Of a DNA stretch of 64,000 nt, positions 10,646 through 22,492 are shown in pieces; position 1 is the stretch's first letter; each line of letters starts with the position of its first letter. A program made the position numbers and the translations under genes. Where the stretch lies: the NCBI RefSeq assembly GCF_032452875.1, contig NC_083883.1, positions 54,372,698 to 54,436,697 on the forward strand, given 5' to 3'. This DNA is from Bos javanicus (lineage: Eukaryota > Chordata > Mammalia > Artiodactyla > Bovidae). The notes under the pieces are model-generated. The model saw only the letters and a list, made by a program, of their open reading frames with translations. It made no database searches and had not been told where the DNA came from.

Positions 10646-11799
10646 CATCATGAGGATAATATGCAAATGCATTCAGTTAATACATTTAACAAACTGGGAA
10701 TCATTCCCAGTACCTACAAGTGAAGATAAACTAGTTAATAATCTACTCCTTCTTTTATGGATGAGTTGTTAAATATAAAACTTAAGCTGTACATCTTTGT
10801 AAGATGTTCCATGTAAATACATTTACCAACCAGAAAATTTAACTGCGAGAATTTGCATCCTGATTTTTGGTTCTGAAATAGCTCAGTCTAAGCTATTAAG
10901 TAACATTAACATGCCAGGAGCTAAACACACATGGAGAGAAATCATTAACAGTGATTGTCCATGTTTTTGATTATCCTCGCCCTTGATCTTGTCTCTTTCA
11001 TTTGGAAAATGGGGAAGTCAGGGTGCTGCCCTAGGGCGTGCCTGCTCCCAGGTTAAGCTTCCCTAAGACTTCAATGCTAAGCCGTGATCCAGCACCTTTC
11101 AAGAAAGAGACAGGTGTCTGTGTGCACGCGCATGCCTCTCTTGCTGAAAAACATTGGCAATTCCCAAAGAAGCAATTTGCTGCAGTCACACCCGGCCAGG
11201 TTTTCCTGCACCACAAAGCACAGCAATTAAAACACGTCAGGGAAGCTGCACTGGTATTTGGAGGGAGAATTACTAATTTATGTTTACAGTTTAAAAATCC
11301 AATCATGGCCACGCACTTGGACCATTAAAGTCGTGTAATAAAAATACGGTGACTGCTTTTACTTTGCGGAAACTATCATTTCCTTAAGTTTTGCAACTCA
11401 CTTCATTAATTGGCAAAATTGAATTCTTCTGGCATGAACAGAGATGGATGGACCTTCATTACTCAATCAGGAGAAAACCAGACAAACACCTTGTACACAG
11501 ATGTTCTGACCACAGGATTTTATTGGAAACTTGCAGAAATTGTTTCTTGCGTCACTGAAGTCCAGACAAAGAAGAGAGGTTTTGCAGGGGGAAAGGCACT
11601 AGAAGAGATCAAGCACAAGGCCCTGGAGTAGATCTGTGGGATTGGCTGGCTCAGGGAGGAGGTAGGGGGAGGACTCTCAAAAGATGACAGAATTTTCTCT
11701 TCCCAACCTGTCACTGGGTGTCAGTTGTATATCAGACGTCAGAGATGCAGAGACTATTAAAAAAAGCACTTCCTTTTTTCTAGAATAGCAGTTCTGGCA
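10646..11799. other. Unique DNA with a possible conserved element
   Basis: No repeat is recognised. About 10980-11420 keeps an unusual number of CpGs for this AT-rich setting, has a CCAATCA motif near 11298, and is open in opposed frames on both strands (11031-11312 and 11038-11328). I read it as possible conserved non-coding sequence, not a gene. Confidence 0.35.
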
Positions 11800-12050
11800 A
11801 ACTCCTATGAATCCTGCAAACCCCAGGCCAAATGTTACCACCTTGGTAAAACTTTCTCCAAACTCCTAGGCTGAGTCCATGACTCTAGTGCTTTGCTTGC
11901 ACTTCAAGTATAGTACTTTAAATCATCTGCCTATCAACAACTCCCCCACAAGACTGGGACCTATGAGGACAGGGACTCACAGTCTGTTTTCCCCAACCCT
12001 AGCACAGCCCTTGTCACACAGTAGGTGTTCAATGGAAGAAGGAGCAAGAA
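11800..12050 (+). mobile_element. L2 LINE 3' end
   Basis: Forward L2 signature: 'gactgggacctatgaggaca', 'gggactcacagtctgtttt', and 'tcacacagtaggtgttcaat' at the end. Confidence 0.75.
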
Positions 12051-12084
12051 AAAGGAAAGAAGAGAGAAAAGATTTAACAGATCC

Positions 12085-12535
12085 CATTGTATCAGTCAAC
12101 TATTGTTATGGTAATGCCATGTAACAACCCTCAAAACCAGTAACTTCACAAGAAGCATTTATTTCTCAAACAAATGTAGATTTGTACATGGGCTGTGTTC
12201 TGATGCTGTAGCTCAACTTAGCTTCTGGCTGCAGGTGAGCTTAGGTCAAGTGCATGGAGAAACAGCTTTCCAGCACATGTTACTGTCATGGCAGATAGCA
12301 GAAAGGTGAGTATTTAAGCCAATCATACCAGCCCGTTGGAAGTCTCTGCTTGAATGCTTGAATCACATCCACTAATATTTCATTGACCAAACCAAGTCAC
12401 ATGGCCAAGTCCAAAGTCAAATAGTTGGTGGGGGCAGCACAGGACAGCATCCATTTTCTCTATTGGGATGCATAGCAAAGTCACGTGGTAACGAGTGTGG
12501 CTATTTGACATATAGGGAGGGAATAAAAAAGCAGG
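12085..12535. mobile_element. Ancient interspersed repeat, family not identified
   Basis: The opening 'tatcagtcaactattgttat' and the later 'caagtcacatggccaagtcc' recall a common old mammalian repeat that I cannot name with certainty. Confidence 0.45.
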
Positions 12536-12554
12536 AACAGTAGAGGGAAAGAGT

Positions 12555-12985
12555 TAGAGTTCAAAATCAGACTGAAGTGAAAGTCGCTCAGTCGTGTCCA
12601 ACTCTTAGTGACCCCATGGACTATACAGTCCATGGAATTCTCCAGGCCAGAATATTAGAACGGGTAGCCTTTCCCTTCTCCAGGGGATCTTCCCAACCCA
12701 GGGATCAAACTGGTGTCTCCTGCATTGCAGGCGGATTCTTCACCAGCTGAGAAGGGAAGCATCAGACTGCCTGAGTTCAAATCCTGGCTCCACCGCACTG
12801 AGACTGTAACCTTGGGGATATGATTCAAATACTCAGTGCCTCAGCTTCCCCATCAGTCCAAGTGACATAACAAGAATATGCACTTCTCAGGGCTGCCATG
12901 AGGATTTAATGCAACAAACCATGAAAAGCCTTTAGCACAGGCTCTAGCCAAGGGCCCAGTGTTAGTCTAATCCTCTCTCTTTTCT
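12555..12985 (+). mobile_element. MIR SINE split by Bov-tA
   Basis: MIR starts at about 12555, is broken at 12575, and resumes at 12761 with 'atcagactgcctgagttcaa', continuing to 'gaggatttaatgcaacaaac'. The two halves are continuous across the Bov-tA. Confidence 0.8.
12575..12760 (-). mobile_element. Bov-tA SINE with TSD
   Basis: A nearly complete reverse Bov-tA. The 9-bp duplication atcagactg is exact at 12566-12574 and 12761-12769. It interrupts a MIR. Confidence 0.92.
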
Positions 12986-12989
12986 ATCC

Positions 12990-14020
12990 TGGATCTTCTC
13001 CCAGAAAACACCAGATGCTCCCCAGCCCCCAGCCCTTACCCACACCGAGTCTCTTATGGCCAGACTCCCCAGTTTCCCCTAATTGGCCCACATATTTTAA
13101 CTCATGAATACAATACCTTTATTAACCATAAGGAGATCTTTAGGAGCTGCTCAAAGTACCCTTGGCTGTCAGGCTCACATCAGGCACCATTGCCTGGAGC
13201 TGACATTGATGCGGGCGTCACCAAAGTCATTCTGCCCATAAAGAGGGTGTCCTGATGATGGATGACTGCAGGCTTCTGAGCTGCAGTGTGCCTCCAGGGC
13301 AATCCATCTTTTCCTTGGAAGCTAGAATGCAGTCATGAAGATAAAGAGCTCACGGTGGGAGTCAACTTCACTCCTAAAACGAATGCATGTGGTATGTCTG
13401 CAGCTTGAGTATGTAACTGCATTGAATCAAGACAAAGACATTCAAGATAAAATGTGGGCAGGTGCCTCGAAGGTGCCACTCTTGGGTCCCATTAATTAGA
13501 ATTAAAGAGTGTTGAAGCTGAGCCTACCTCAGTCATCACTGGCCCAGACCTAGCTGACAATCCAGAAAACTAATTACCAGGAGAAATGTCTATAATCACA
13601 CAGCTAGTCCAGGGGCAGAAAAAAAGGATTTGAATATATCCCATTAGTACTCTTTCCCAAAAACTAGAACTCAAGAGAAAAAAAGAAAGATTTCCTCAAA
13701 TGGAGCTTTTTCCCCCAAAAGCATCCTTTCATTCAAAAATTAAATATCACAGTATTTTATTAGACAGTGATGCTTAACTTTAAAGAAGTCTCCTAACCGG
13801 AAGGCCACCCCTCCCTATGCCCACCTATGCCCTCAACTGTCACCACCACACAGAGCCTTGCTGTATGGATATTTTATTCAGGACAAGAATATTTTTAAAT
13901 TATATTAGTCACACATAGTACTGACACTGGTATCCTGGACATGGTGATTTACTAACCACTACTTCCTAACTTGTTCTCTCCTGATTTGTAATTCAGAAAA
14001 CTAAGAACAAGCATGGTCCT
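12990..14020. other. Unique DNA
   Basis: Non-coding as far as can be seen. A reverse MIR scrap lies at about 13500-13660 ('tcacacagctagtccagggg'). Confidence 0.4.
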
Positions 14021-14024
14021 AAAG

Positions 14025-14210
14025 GGGAGCAGTACTGATGCTATGCGACCCTGGGCAAGTCACATACCCTCTCTAACCTCAGAGTCATCAGAACAATAGA
14101 GGAGGAGAAATCGTTCCCAACCAGTAGGGTTTCAAGATGGCACACAGAGTGTTGAGTATGTAACAGTCCTCAGTTTAGCTGTGATTATCATCATCATCGA
14201 TGTCCCTATC
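14025..14210 (+). mobile_element. MIR SINE, diverged
   Basis: 'gcgaccctgggcaagtcaca' followed by 'cctctctaacctcagagtca', ending near an ATC-rich triplet run. Confidence 0.65.
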
Positions 14211-14500
14211 AGGGTCTAACATCAGAAGTGACACAGCAGGCTCTCCACTGAGGCTGGTTAACAAATGGGAAAGCCCTCCCAGGAGCAGCACAGATACTGC
14301 AGGCCTTAGTGCTGGAGCGGCTATTTTGCAGAAGACTGATCTTCCCCAGGGGCCTGAGCCAAGCCACCTCTGACCCCTCCATGGGAAGGTGCCCTCTAGT
14401 TCTCCCCAGGGTATCCAGTTCAGCTCTATGACTGAGAGTCCAAAGCCTGAGCACTCCAGGCCGCTTCCCACCACAGCGACTTGGCATTCCCTCTGCCTCT
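14211..14500. other. Unrecognised DNA
   Basis: Moderately GC-rich. The minus-strand open frames (14175-14520) have no supported start, splice context or recognisable domain. Confidence 0.4.
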
Positions 14501-15020
14501 GCCCTCCCCTGGATGTTCATAGGACTAGCTCCCTCTCACCGTTCATGCTTCAGACTAAATGCTTGCCTTTGCACTGCAGCCTCTGAGCATCCTGTACACA
14601 GCAGTCCTTTCTATCTGCACCCTGTTTTATTTGCTGCATAACCTTCTCAACGGGGCTTCCCAGGTGGCTCAGTGGTAAAGAATCCACCTGCCAAAGAAGA
14701 CGACACAGGTTCAATCCCTGGGTCGGGAAGATCCCCAGAGAAGAGAATAGCAACTCACTCCAGTATTCCTGCCTGGAGAATTCCAAGAAGAGGGGACCCG
14801 GGCAGGCTACAGTCCATGGTATCACAAAGAGACATGACTGAGTGACTGAGCACACATGCGTGCAACCTTCTCAATATCTGAATACGGGTTTTATTTTTTG
14901 GCTTCCCTGACTCAGCTGGAAGCTCCCTGAGGGCAGAGACCTTCTCTGCCCTGTATCTTCTGCATTCCTCATACCTAGAAAAGTGCCTGACTCGAAGCCA
15001 AGCCTCAACCAAGAGTTACG
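14501..15020 (+). mobile_element. L2 LINE 3' end split by Bov-tA
   Basis: L2-like sequence lies on both sides of a SINE: 'actgcagcctctgagcatcc' before, and 'agctggaagctccctgaggg' with 'cagagaccttctctgccctg' after. The halves are contiguous in the L2 order. Confidence 0.65.
14651..14863 (+). mobile_element. Bov-tA SINE with TSD
   Basis: A complete forward Bov-tA with a CACACATGCGTG-type tail. The 11-bp duplication aaccttctcaa is exact at 14640-14650 and 14864-14874. Confidence 0.93.
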
Positions 15021-16205
15021 GAATGAAACAGTGAAGTTGGGACTCGACACTGGTCTGTCAGATGCAAAGACCGAGCACTGAACCCACCCACTCCATTTCT
15101 TCCCCCAGCTGTTCTTACCCAGCCTCCTGGTGTGATGATGCACAGAACAAATTACTCCTCTCTGCTGGAAACCTATCAGGTGTCTGCAAACAGCTCCCAG
15201 GCCCCATTTTTTTTGTTTTCTCTGCAATGCCTCACCCTGCTCAGCTGTATCTCATATAGAGAGGTTTCCAGACCTGCCTCCATGTCCCTGTATGACCTTC
15301 CACTTCCTGAGGGTCCTACTTCTCCAATGGCACAAGGACTGGATTGATCCCAGGGCGGGCGGTGATCTGACCTTCCCATGGGTATATCAGTAAGCACCTT
15401 GACATTACAGTTCTATTAATGAAACTCAAGACTGCAGCATTGCTCAGTCTTGTAAGTCTCCTGAAAGGCTTTTATGGATAGAAATTGGGTCACATACAGA
15501 AGTTAGAATCCAGCTTACAGACACTGAAAATGCAGCATCACTTTATCAGTATCGCTGTCTTCCTAAAACAAAACCCCGCCAGAGGGTTTTTGTGGAAAAT
15601 AAAGGGTTAAGTGACATGGATTTCTGCTTTAAAACAGATGTGTATATAACACATATATTTTTGCAGGGTTTTTTTTTCTTGAAATACAATGGTAATATTA
15701 ACCTTTTAAAGGAAGCAGAAAACTTAAATAATAAATGTTTATCTCCCTAGCTATTCCCTTTGAAGCCCTAACTTGAAACAACAGCCAAAGAGGAGGATAC
15801 TATTTTCACTGTCACCTCAATATCAAATATAATCTGTCACTCCAGCCTGCCTTTTGTCACCTTAAAATACTGACTTGTGCTCAGGAGAATTTACAGCCAT
15901 TTATTTCAGTAATGCACTGAAGTTCCCAAGTGATGTTTAACTCTTAAAACAAAGATAAATCTTCCCCTCTCCTTTTCAGTATCTGGTTATTTTACTCATT
16001 AATAACAGAGAGCTGTCAATTTCACTTTAAGTAGTAACCACCTTTGCCCAAAGGAGAACTAAAAATAGAAAGGTAAGGGAAATGAAGAAGAAAGTTATTG
16101 TGAGGCCCAGAAACACAACAGGGGAATATACAATGTTTCATTCTTGTCCTAAATATTGGATGGGAGACTTCAGAGTAAGAAAGAGAAGTACCTTCACGTC
16201 TGTAA
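15021..16205. other. Unique DNA, possible conserved island
   Basis: No repeats are recognised. About 15540-16080 is AT-rich, repeat-free sequence with homeobox-like TTAATA/TAAT motifs and no long ORF. That is compatible with a conserved enhancer, but nothing in one sequence proves it. Confidence 0.35.
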
Positions 16206-16209
16206 GAAA

Positions 16210-16731
16210 GGAATGTTGTTTTTCAGTCACTAAGTTGTGTCCAACTCTTAGCAATCCCATGGCCTATAGCACACCAGGCTTCCCTGTCCTTCACCATTTC
16301 CTGGAGTTTACTCAAACTCATGTCTATTGAGTCAGTGATGCCACCAACCATCTCATCCTCTGTTTCCCCCTTGTCCTTTGGCGTTCAATCTCTCCCAGCA
16401 TCGGGGTCTTTTCCAATGAGTCAGCTCTTCGCATCAGGTGGCCAAAGTACTGGAGGTTTAACTTCAGCATCAGTGAATATTCAGGGTTGATTTCCTTTAG
16501 GATTGACAGGTTTGATCTCCTTGCAGTCCAAGGGACTCTCAAAAGTCTTCTCCAGCTCCACAGTTCAAAAGCATCAATACTTTGATGTTCAGCCTTCTTT
16601 ATGGTCCAACTCTCACATCCATACATGACCACTGGAAAAACCATAGCTTTGACTAGACGCACCTTTGTCGGCAAAGGGATGTCTCTGCTTTTCAATATGC
16701 TACCTAGGTTTGTCATAGCTTCCCTTGCAAG
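16210..16731 (-). mobile_element. BovB LINE 3' portion
   Basis: A reverse BovB of about 520 bp. It has a 130-codon open stretch on the minus strand (16324-16716) with the family's 'MVFPVVMYGCESWTIKKAEH' segment. It is truncated 5' and not functional. Confidence 0.9.
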
Positions 16732-17055
16732 GAAGGATGCCTACAAACTAATAGTGTGGATCTCCTATGCTCCCAGTGGAGATGTACAGTGTTCGTTTGT
16801 GGTCCTGGACATCGGGGTCATCCCTGATCTGCCCATCTGTACAGCAACAGCACTGTAAATTCAGGCCACAAGGGAAGAACAAGCAGGTACCCTAATCCAG
16901 TGTCAGGGGGAACTGGTGAAATCTTCCCAGGAGAAATGACTTCTAAGAAAAGACCAAACCTATGCAATTGTAATAGTGCATAGACGCTGGGTCAGAACCA
17001 TACTCTATGAAACTGAAGGTTAAAGCAAACATTATCAAAACCAAATCACTGATCT
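16732..17055. other. Unrecognised DNA
   Basis: No repeat or gene recognised. Confidence 0.4.
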
Positions 17056-17059
17056 TTTC

Positions 17060-17640
17060 CCCTCACCCCACACCTGCCTCTCTCAAGTCTCTACCGTGTC
17101 AGACAACAGCCACTCCATCCTACTGACCTCTCAGAGAAGACCCTTAAGGCCAGCATCACCTCTTCTCTTGGTCTCACACCCCAAGATTCAATCCATCAGC
17201 AAGTCCCATCTCATCTCCCTGTGTTGGAATCCAAACCATGGTCACACTCACTCTTTCCAAACTGGACTCCCTGCCTGTGTCCTCTGGTCCTTATGGTCCA
17301 TAGCCAACACTGTGGCCAGAGAGGCCCTTGGACCCAAATGTCAGGGAAGCTGCTGCTCTGTGCAAAGCGTTCTCATGGCTTCTTATTTCATCCAGAAGAA
17401 AAGTCAAATGCCTTCAGCAGTCTACAAGGTCCTGAGGGATCCCCAATCCCCACCCCCACCCCAGAAGCTGTCTTCCTGCTCCCTCGCTTCCTTACTCTCC
17501 ACTGCTTCCTCCCTGTTCACTGCCACCTTGACATTCCTTGAACTATCCAGATAATTGTCTTTACTCTGTCTGGATCACCCCTTGAGGATCCTGACCCCTT
17601 GCACTCCTCATGCCTCTCCTTGCTTTATTTAGCTCCTGCA
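17060..17640 (+). mobile_element. L2 LINE 3' portion
   Basis: Matches the L2 coding-end pattern: 'cactgtggccagagaggccc', 'agaagaaaagtcaaatgcct' and 'gtctacaaggtcctgaggga'. The 152-codon open frame (17096-17554) lies in this repeat and is not a host gene. Confidence 0.75.
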
Positions 17641-17649
17641 GGTAAGAAA

Positions 17650-18124
17650 ATTCTTTCAATACAATTTCAGTAGATTATCTTGCCATAAAATTTAACTACA
17701 GAAAAATATAGAGAACTATAACAGTCATAAAAAGACATCAAACACTGACATAGGGAACAACATGTGTGAACCCTGAAAATGTGGTGCTAGGTGAAAAGAA
17801 GCCAAATGCAAAGGACCGTATATTATAGGATTCCATTCATATGAAACATCCAGAATATATAAATATATGGAGACAGAAAGTGGATTAGCAACTGACTTTG
17901 GACTGGCAGGAGAGAAGGGGTGTGGGAAGGGGAAGGGAAGTGGGAAGAGGGGAGTGATGTCACAGTGTATGGGGTTTTGTGGGGTGATAAAAATGCTCCA
18001 AAACTGACTTTGGTGATGGCCGCACAAACCGGTGGCTATACTATAAACCACTGAATTGTACACTTTAAATGGGTAAATTGTACAGAATTAAATCTCCATA
18101 AACTTGTTGTTAAAAAAAAAAAAA
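17650..18124 (+). mobile_element. L1 LINE 3' UTR
   Basis: Old L1 3' end: 'attccattcatatgaaacat', then 'aaccactgaattgtacactt' and a poly(A) ending at 18124. Confidence 0.85.
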
Positions 18125-18125
18125 G

Positions 18126-18315
18126 AATAGGGACTTCCCTGGCAGTCCAGTGGTTAAGATTTCACCTTCTGACGCAGGGAGTGTGGGTTCAATTCCTGAT
18201 CAGGGAGTTAAGATCCCACATACCTCCTGGCCAAAAACCCAAAACATAAAGCAGAAACAATATTGTCACAAATTCAATAAAGACTTTAAAAAGGGTCCAC
18301 ATCAAAAAAAAAAAT
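18126..18315 (+). mobile_element. CHR-type SINE
   Basis: 'gggacttccctggcagtcca' head joined directly to the preceding L1 poly(A), with an extended 'caattcctgatcagggagtt' body and A-rich end. Confidence 0.85.
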
Positions 18316-18793
18316 CTTAAATAAAAATATAATGTCAGCCAGATGACTAAAAAATCACTTTGCTATATTTGCTATATAGTTACTATTAAAAAAGAGAGAG
18401 AGAACATATTACTGAAGTTGAAGTCTCCTGAATTCATACCCTCTCCCCAACTTAAATTTTATTACTTTAAAGAAACTAATTTTTAAAGTTTTTAATTGCA
18501 GTTTTAATACAAAAGTCCAAAACCTTCTCAATCCCACCACCACTGTTCACTTTGAAATTTTAGTCCCCATTGCCATGGACTTACTTTGAGGGACCTTTCC
18601 CAGTTTCAGCCAGCTCTGGGCACAGAGTAACAGACTGTGCGTGCAGACCGCACTGGGGAGTCTGGGAGGCAGTGAAAGCAAGGGCATTTAGCTACTGCCA
18701 TTCTAGAGGCTCTCTTCTCATCCTCCAGGCTGTCCACCTGGCTTGCCCGCCAACCACACTAGTTAGGTATAAAGTCTCTGAGAAAGCACAATG
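18316..18793. other. Unrecognised DNA
   Basis: AT-rich, then a mixed segment without a recognised element. A short AG run lies near 18395-18405. Confidence 0.4.
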
Positions 18794-18802
18794 TGCTAAC
18801 CA

Positions 18803-18879
18803 CGGACAGAGGAGCCTGGCAGGCAACAGTCCACAGGGTCAAAGAGTCGGACAACTCTGAGCGACTTTCACTTTCAACA
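18803..18879 (+). mobile_element. 5'-truncated Bov-tA with TSD
   Basis: Only the last 77 bp of Bov-tA are present ('acagaggagcctggcaggca' onward). The duplication tgctaacca is exact at 18794-18802 and 18880-18888, so the truncation happened at insertion. Confidence 0.88.
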
Positions 18880-18888
18880 TGCTAACCA

Positions 18889-19690
18889 GTGTTCAAAGCA
18901 CGAAACTAGAGAGAAATAAAATGGTACAGCTTCAAGAACACAACCAAAAGTGAGGGGGAAAAAACATTCCAAGGAAGCCCAGTTTCTAACCTGAGCTGGC
19001 AAGCCCTGGAACGTGGGGCTGTTGCTGACTCAGGACGGAGAGCCAGCCCGGGCTTCCAGGTGTCCTTGCGCCAAGAGGCCCCAAATGGCCTCCACCAGCC
19101 TCTGGGGCTGTGATCTGCTGAGTCACGTCTTCCCAGGGTGACCAGCGACTGTGCGCACCAGGCTGCAAATCACAGAGAGAATGTCCCGCAGGCTGTGCTC
19201 AGCCTTCTCTTCCTCCCCACTCAGGGCCAGACCACAGCACGCCTCAAATCACAGCAGGCCGGAGCAGCTCTGTCATCTGGTGGTACTGAAAGAGTAGCCC
19301 CCAGGAAACCTCCCCTTGGAAGCCAGATGCAGAGCACTGCCATTCTAAGAGAAATGTGATCAAAAGAGGTATTAACAGGGCATTTCCAATGAGAAATAGA
19401 AATAGCAGCTCCTTCTCCCTTGGTTAGCCCAGTCACTTATTCAAAAGCTTATAAAGTGCCATGTTAGGGCTCAGGAGATCAATAAATGCAGGCTTGCTGT
19501 CTGGTGGCCCAAAATCTAACATATACATGTTCCTTCTATATGCCCAAAGGAACAGAACTTTCCTGGAAGAATATAAAATGAAGGAAGAGCCAGGTTTGGA
19601 GGTTGTGGATTTCTCCCCAAAACTGTAGAAAAGACAGAGAAAGTTAGGGCCCAGGGCCTCAAGGGTGAGCATCTAAACCCCCCACCCCCG
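18889..19690. other. Unique, locally GC-rich DNA
   Basis: 18980-19330 is GC-rich with several CpGs and two NF-E2/AP-1-like motifs. The open frames on both strands show no splice evidence. Confidence 0.4.
19023..19125. promoter_or_regulatory. Paired MARE/AP-1-like motifs
   Basis: TGCTGACTCAG (19023-19033) and TGCTGAGTCA (19116-19125) each match the extended AP-1/NF-E2 (Maf recognition) core. They lie 93 bp apart in repeat-free GC-rich sequence. Binding is inferred from the motifs only. Confidence 0.35.
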
Positions 19691-19734
19691 CCACGTCCTC
19701 TTCAAATTCAGACTTGGATCCAAGCTGCTTACTA

Positions 19735-19980
19735 TGCCATTATGTGTGCCAGACCTTTCACAGTGCACCAGAGGTACAAGAAATGGAGAAAACCTAGTCC
19801 CTGCTCTCAAAGGGCTTGACCTAATCAGAGACTCCAACAAAAATACAAACAATTATTGTGCAAGGCAGAACAGAAATATGAGGAGGGGCTTATAAGACAT
19901 GGTAGAAGATAACAGAATATGGTTCCCAGACTTCCGGATTTCACAGAGCAAGAGGATAGGAAAGAACTTGGAGGACATGT
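19735..19980 (-). mobile_element. L2 LINE 3' end, diverged
   Basis: Reverse L2 end: 'ttatgtgtgccagacctttc' and 'ctagtccctgctctcaaagg'. Confidence 0.55.
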
Positions 19981-19993
19981 TCATAGATTAGAA

Positions 19994-20284
19994 CAGCCGT
20001 CAGCCAGCTGCAGCCTATGGCTAAATCTGGCCCACTGCCTCTTTTTATAGATAAAGCTTTATGGCAATACAGCTATACTCATTCATGTGTATATGATATC
20101 TTTAGAAAATGTAGATACTGACATTATATATCTGTATATTATAGAGATGTTGTATATAAATTATATAATTACTTTCATTCTACAACAGCAGAATTGAGTA
20201 ATTCCAACAGACACTGTCCCACAAAGCCTAAAGTATTTAGTAAATACTATCAGAATCTTTACAGAAAAAGTTCGCAAACACATG
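19994..20284 (+). mobile_element. Ancient hAT element with TSD
   Basis: Starts 'cagccgtcagcca' and ends with 'aaaaagttcgcaaacacatg', matching a CAGGGGTCGGCAAAC-type hAT family. The flanking octamers gattagaa (19986-19993) and cattagaa (20285-20292) differ at one base. An AT-rich stretch near 20095-20170 may be an expansion. Confidence 0.7.
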
Positions 20285-20292
20285 CATTAGAA

Positions 20293-20470
20293 GATTCAAT
20301 ACTGAAAGCTTATCTATTCTTCTCAAATTGATCATAAATCAATAAAATTCCAATCGAACAATAGGATTTCATTGTGAACACTGACAAAATGGTTATAAAA
20401 TGTATTATGGAATGCAAAGGGCCAAGAACAACTGAGGCTACCAAACTTCAAGGGATATTTTGCAACATTA
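20293..20470 (+). mobile_element. L1 ORF2 fragment
   Basis: Diverged L1 ORF2 C-terminal blocks: 'aaattccaatcgaacaatag' and 'gaatgcaaagggccaagaac'. Confidence 0.6.
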
Positions 20471-20474
20471 TCCA

Positions 20475-22206
20475 TAGAGGAAAACAACAGAAAGGAAAAG
20501 ACTAGAGATCTCTTCACAAAAATTGGAAATGCCAAGGGAACATTTCATGCAAGGATGGGCATAAATAAATAAAAGACAGAAATGGCAAGGACCTAACAGA
20601 AGCAGAAGAGATTATGAAGAGGTGACAAGAATACACAGAAAAACTAAATGAAAAAGGTCTTAATGACCTGGATAACCACAAAGATGTGGTCACTCCCTTA
20701 GAATCAGACATCCTGGAGAGTTAAGTCAAGTGGACCTGAGGAAGCATTACTACAAGCAAAGTTAACGGAGGTGATGGAATTTCAGCTATTTCAAATCCTA
20801 AAAGATGAAGCTATTAAAGTGCTACACTCAATATGTCAGCAAATTTAGAAAACTCAGTAGTGGCCATAGGACTGGAAGATGTCAGTTTTCATTTCAATCC
20901 CAAAGAAGGGCAATCTCAAAGAATGTTCAAACTACTGGACAATTATGCTCATTTCACATGCTAGCAAGGTAATGTTCAAAATCCTTCAAACTAGGCTTCA
21001 ACAATATGTGAACCAAGAACTTCTAGATGTACAAGCTGGTATTAGAAAAAGCAGAGGAACCAGAGATCAAATTGCCAACATCTGTTTGAACATAGAGAAA
21101 GCAAAGGAATTCCAGAAAAACATCTGCTTCATTGACTATGCTAAAGCCTTTGACTGTGTGGATCACAACAAATTGTGGAACCTTATTAAAGAGATGGGAA
21201 TACCAGACCACCTTATCTGTCTCCTGAGAAACCTGTATGCAGGCCAAGAAGCAACAGTTAGAACCAGACGTGGAACACCAGACCAGTTCCAAATTAAGAA
21301 AGAAGTAAGTCAAGGCTGTATACTTTCATTCAGCTTATTTAACTTCTATGCAGAGTACATCATGTGAAATGCCAGGCTGGATGAATCACAAGATGGAATA
21401 AAGATTGCAGGGAGAAATATCAACAACCTCAGATATGCAGATGGTACCACTCCAATGGCAGAAAGTAAAGAGGAACTAAAGAATCTCTTGATGAGGGTGA
21501 ATGAAAAACGTGAAAAAGCTGGCTTAAAACTCAACATTCAAAAAACTAAAATCATGGCATCTGGTCCCATCACTTCACAACAAATAGATGGGGGAAAATA
21601 GAAATAGTGACAGATTTTATTTTCTTCGGCTCCAAAATCATTGCAGACGATGACTGCAGCCATGATATTAAAAGACACTTGCTCCTTGGAAGAAAAGCTA
21701 TGACAAACCTAGACAGCATATTAAAAAGTAGAGACATCACTTTGCCAACCAAAGATCTGTACAGTCAAAGCTATAGTTTTTCCAGCAGTCATGTATGGAC
21801 ATGAGAGTTGGACCATAAAGAAGCCTAAGTGCCAAAGAACTGATGCTTTTGAATTGTGGTGATGGAGAAGACTGTTGAGAGTCTTGGACGGCAAGGAGAT
21901 CAAACCTGTTAATCCTAAAGGAAATCAACCCTGAATATTTATTGGAAGGACTAATACTGAAGTGGAAGCTCCAATACTTTGACCACCTGATGTGAAGAGC
22001 TGACTTATTGAAAAAGACCCTGCTGCTGGGAAAGATTGAGGGCAGGAGGAGAATGGGGCAACAGAGGATGAGATGGTTGGATGGTATCACTGACTCAATG
22101 GAGATGAATTTGAGCAAACTCCAGGAGATAGTGAGGGGCAGAGAGGCCTGGTGTGTTGCAACCCACTGGGTCACAAAAAGTCAAATACAACTTAGTGACT
22201 GAGCAA
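20475..22206 (+). mobile_element. BovB LINE, 1.7-kb degenerate copy
   Basis: A 5'-truncated BovB (RTE clade) that covers the reverse transcriptase and 3' end. The open stretch at 20879-21367 keeps the motif-A block FIDYAKAFDCVDH. The motif-C block reads YADG (21434-21445) in place of catalytic YADD, and stops and frameshifts are scattered through it. It ends 'gactgagcaactgc' near 22206. It is not active, and it is an older copy than the one at 41.9 kb. Confidence 0.92.
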
Positions 22207-22490
22207 CTGCAGCCATTCCTTGAAGGACAAAGACCTCAAAGAATAACAGAGATGGTGCTTGTAGAGGGCTTGGCATTGGGTCTGAATGCACTGAGCATGT
22301 AGGAGTGTTAGCTTTCTCCCTTCCAGATGTGCTATTCACATTCCTCTGAGCTGTACTTCTTAACCTGTCCACCTGGCTAGCTCATCAAGTTCACTAGTCA
22401 GGTTCCAACCAAAATTGAAGGACTCACTCTTAGATAGGAAGACATATGTCACAGTAACTAAGATAGTATGGTGTGACAAGAATAGACAAA
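22207..22490. other. Unrecognised DNA
   Basis: No repeat or gene recognised. Confidence 0.4.
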
Positions 22491-22492
22491 CA

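Noticed and set aside
17096..17554. 152-codon plus-strand open frame
   Set aside because: Lies within an L2 remnant.
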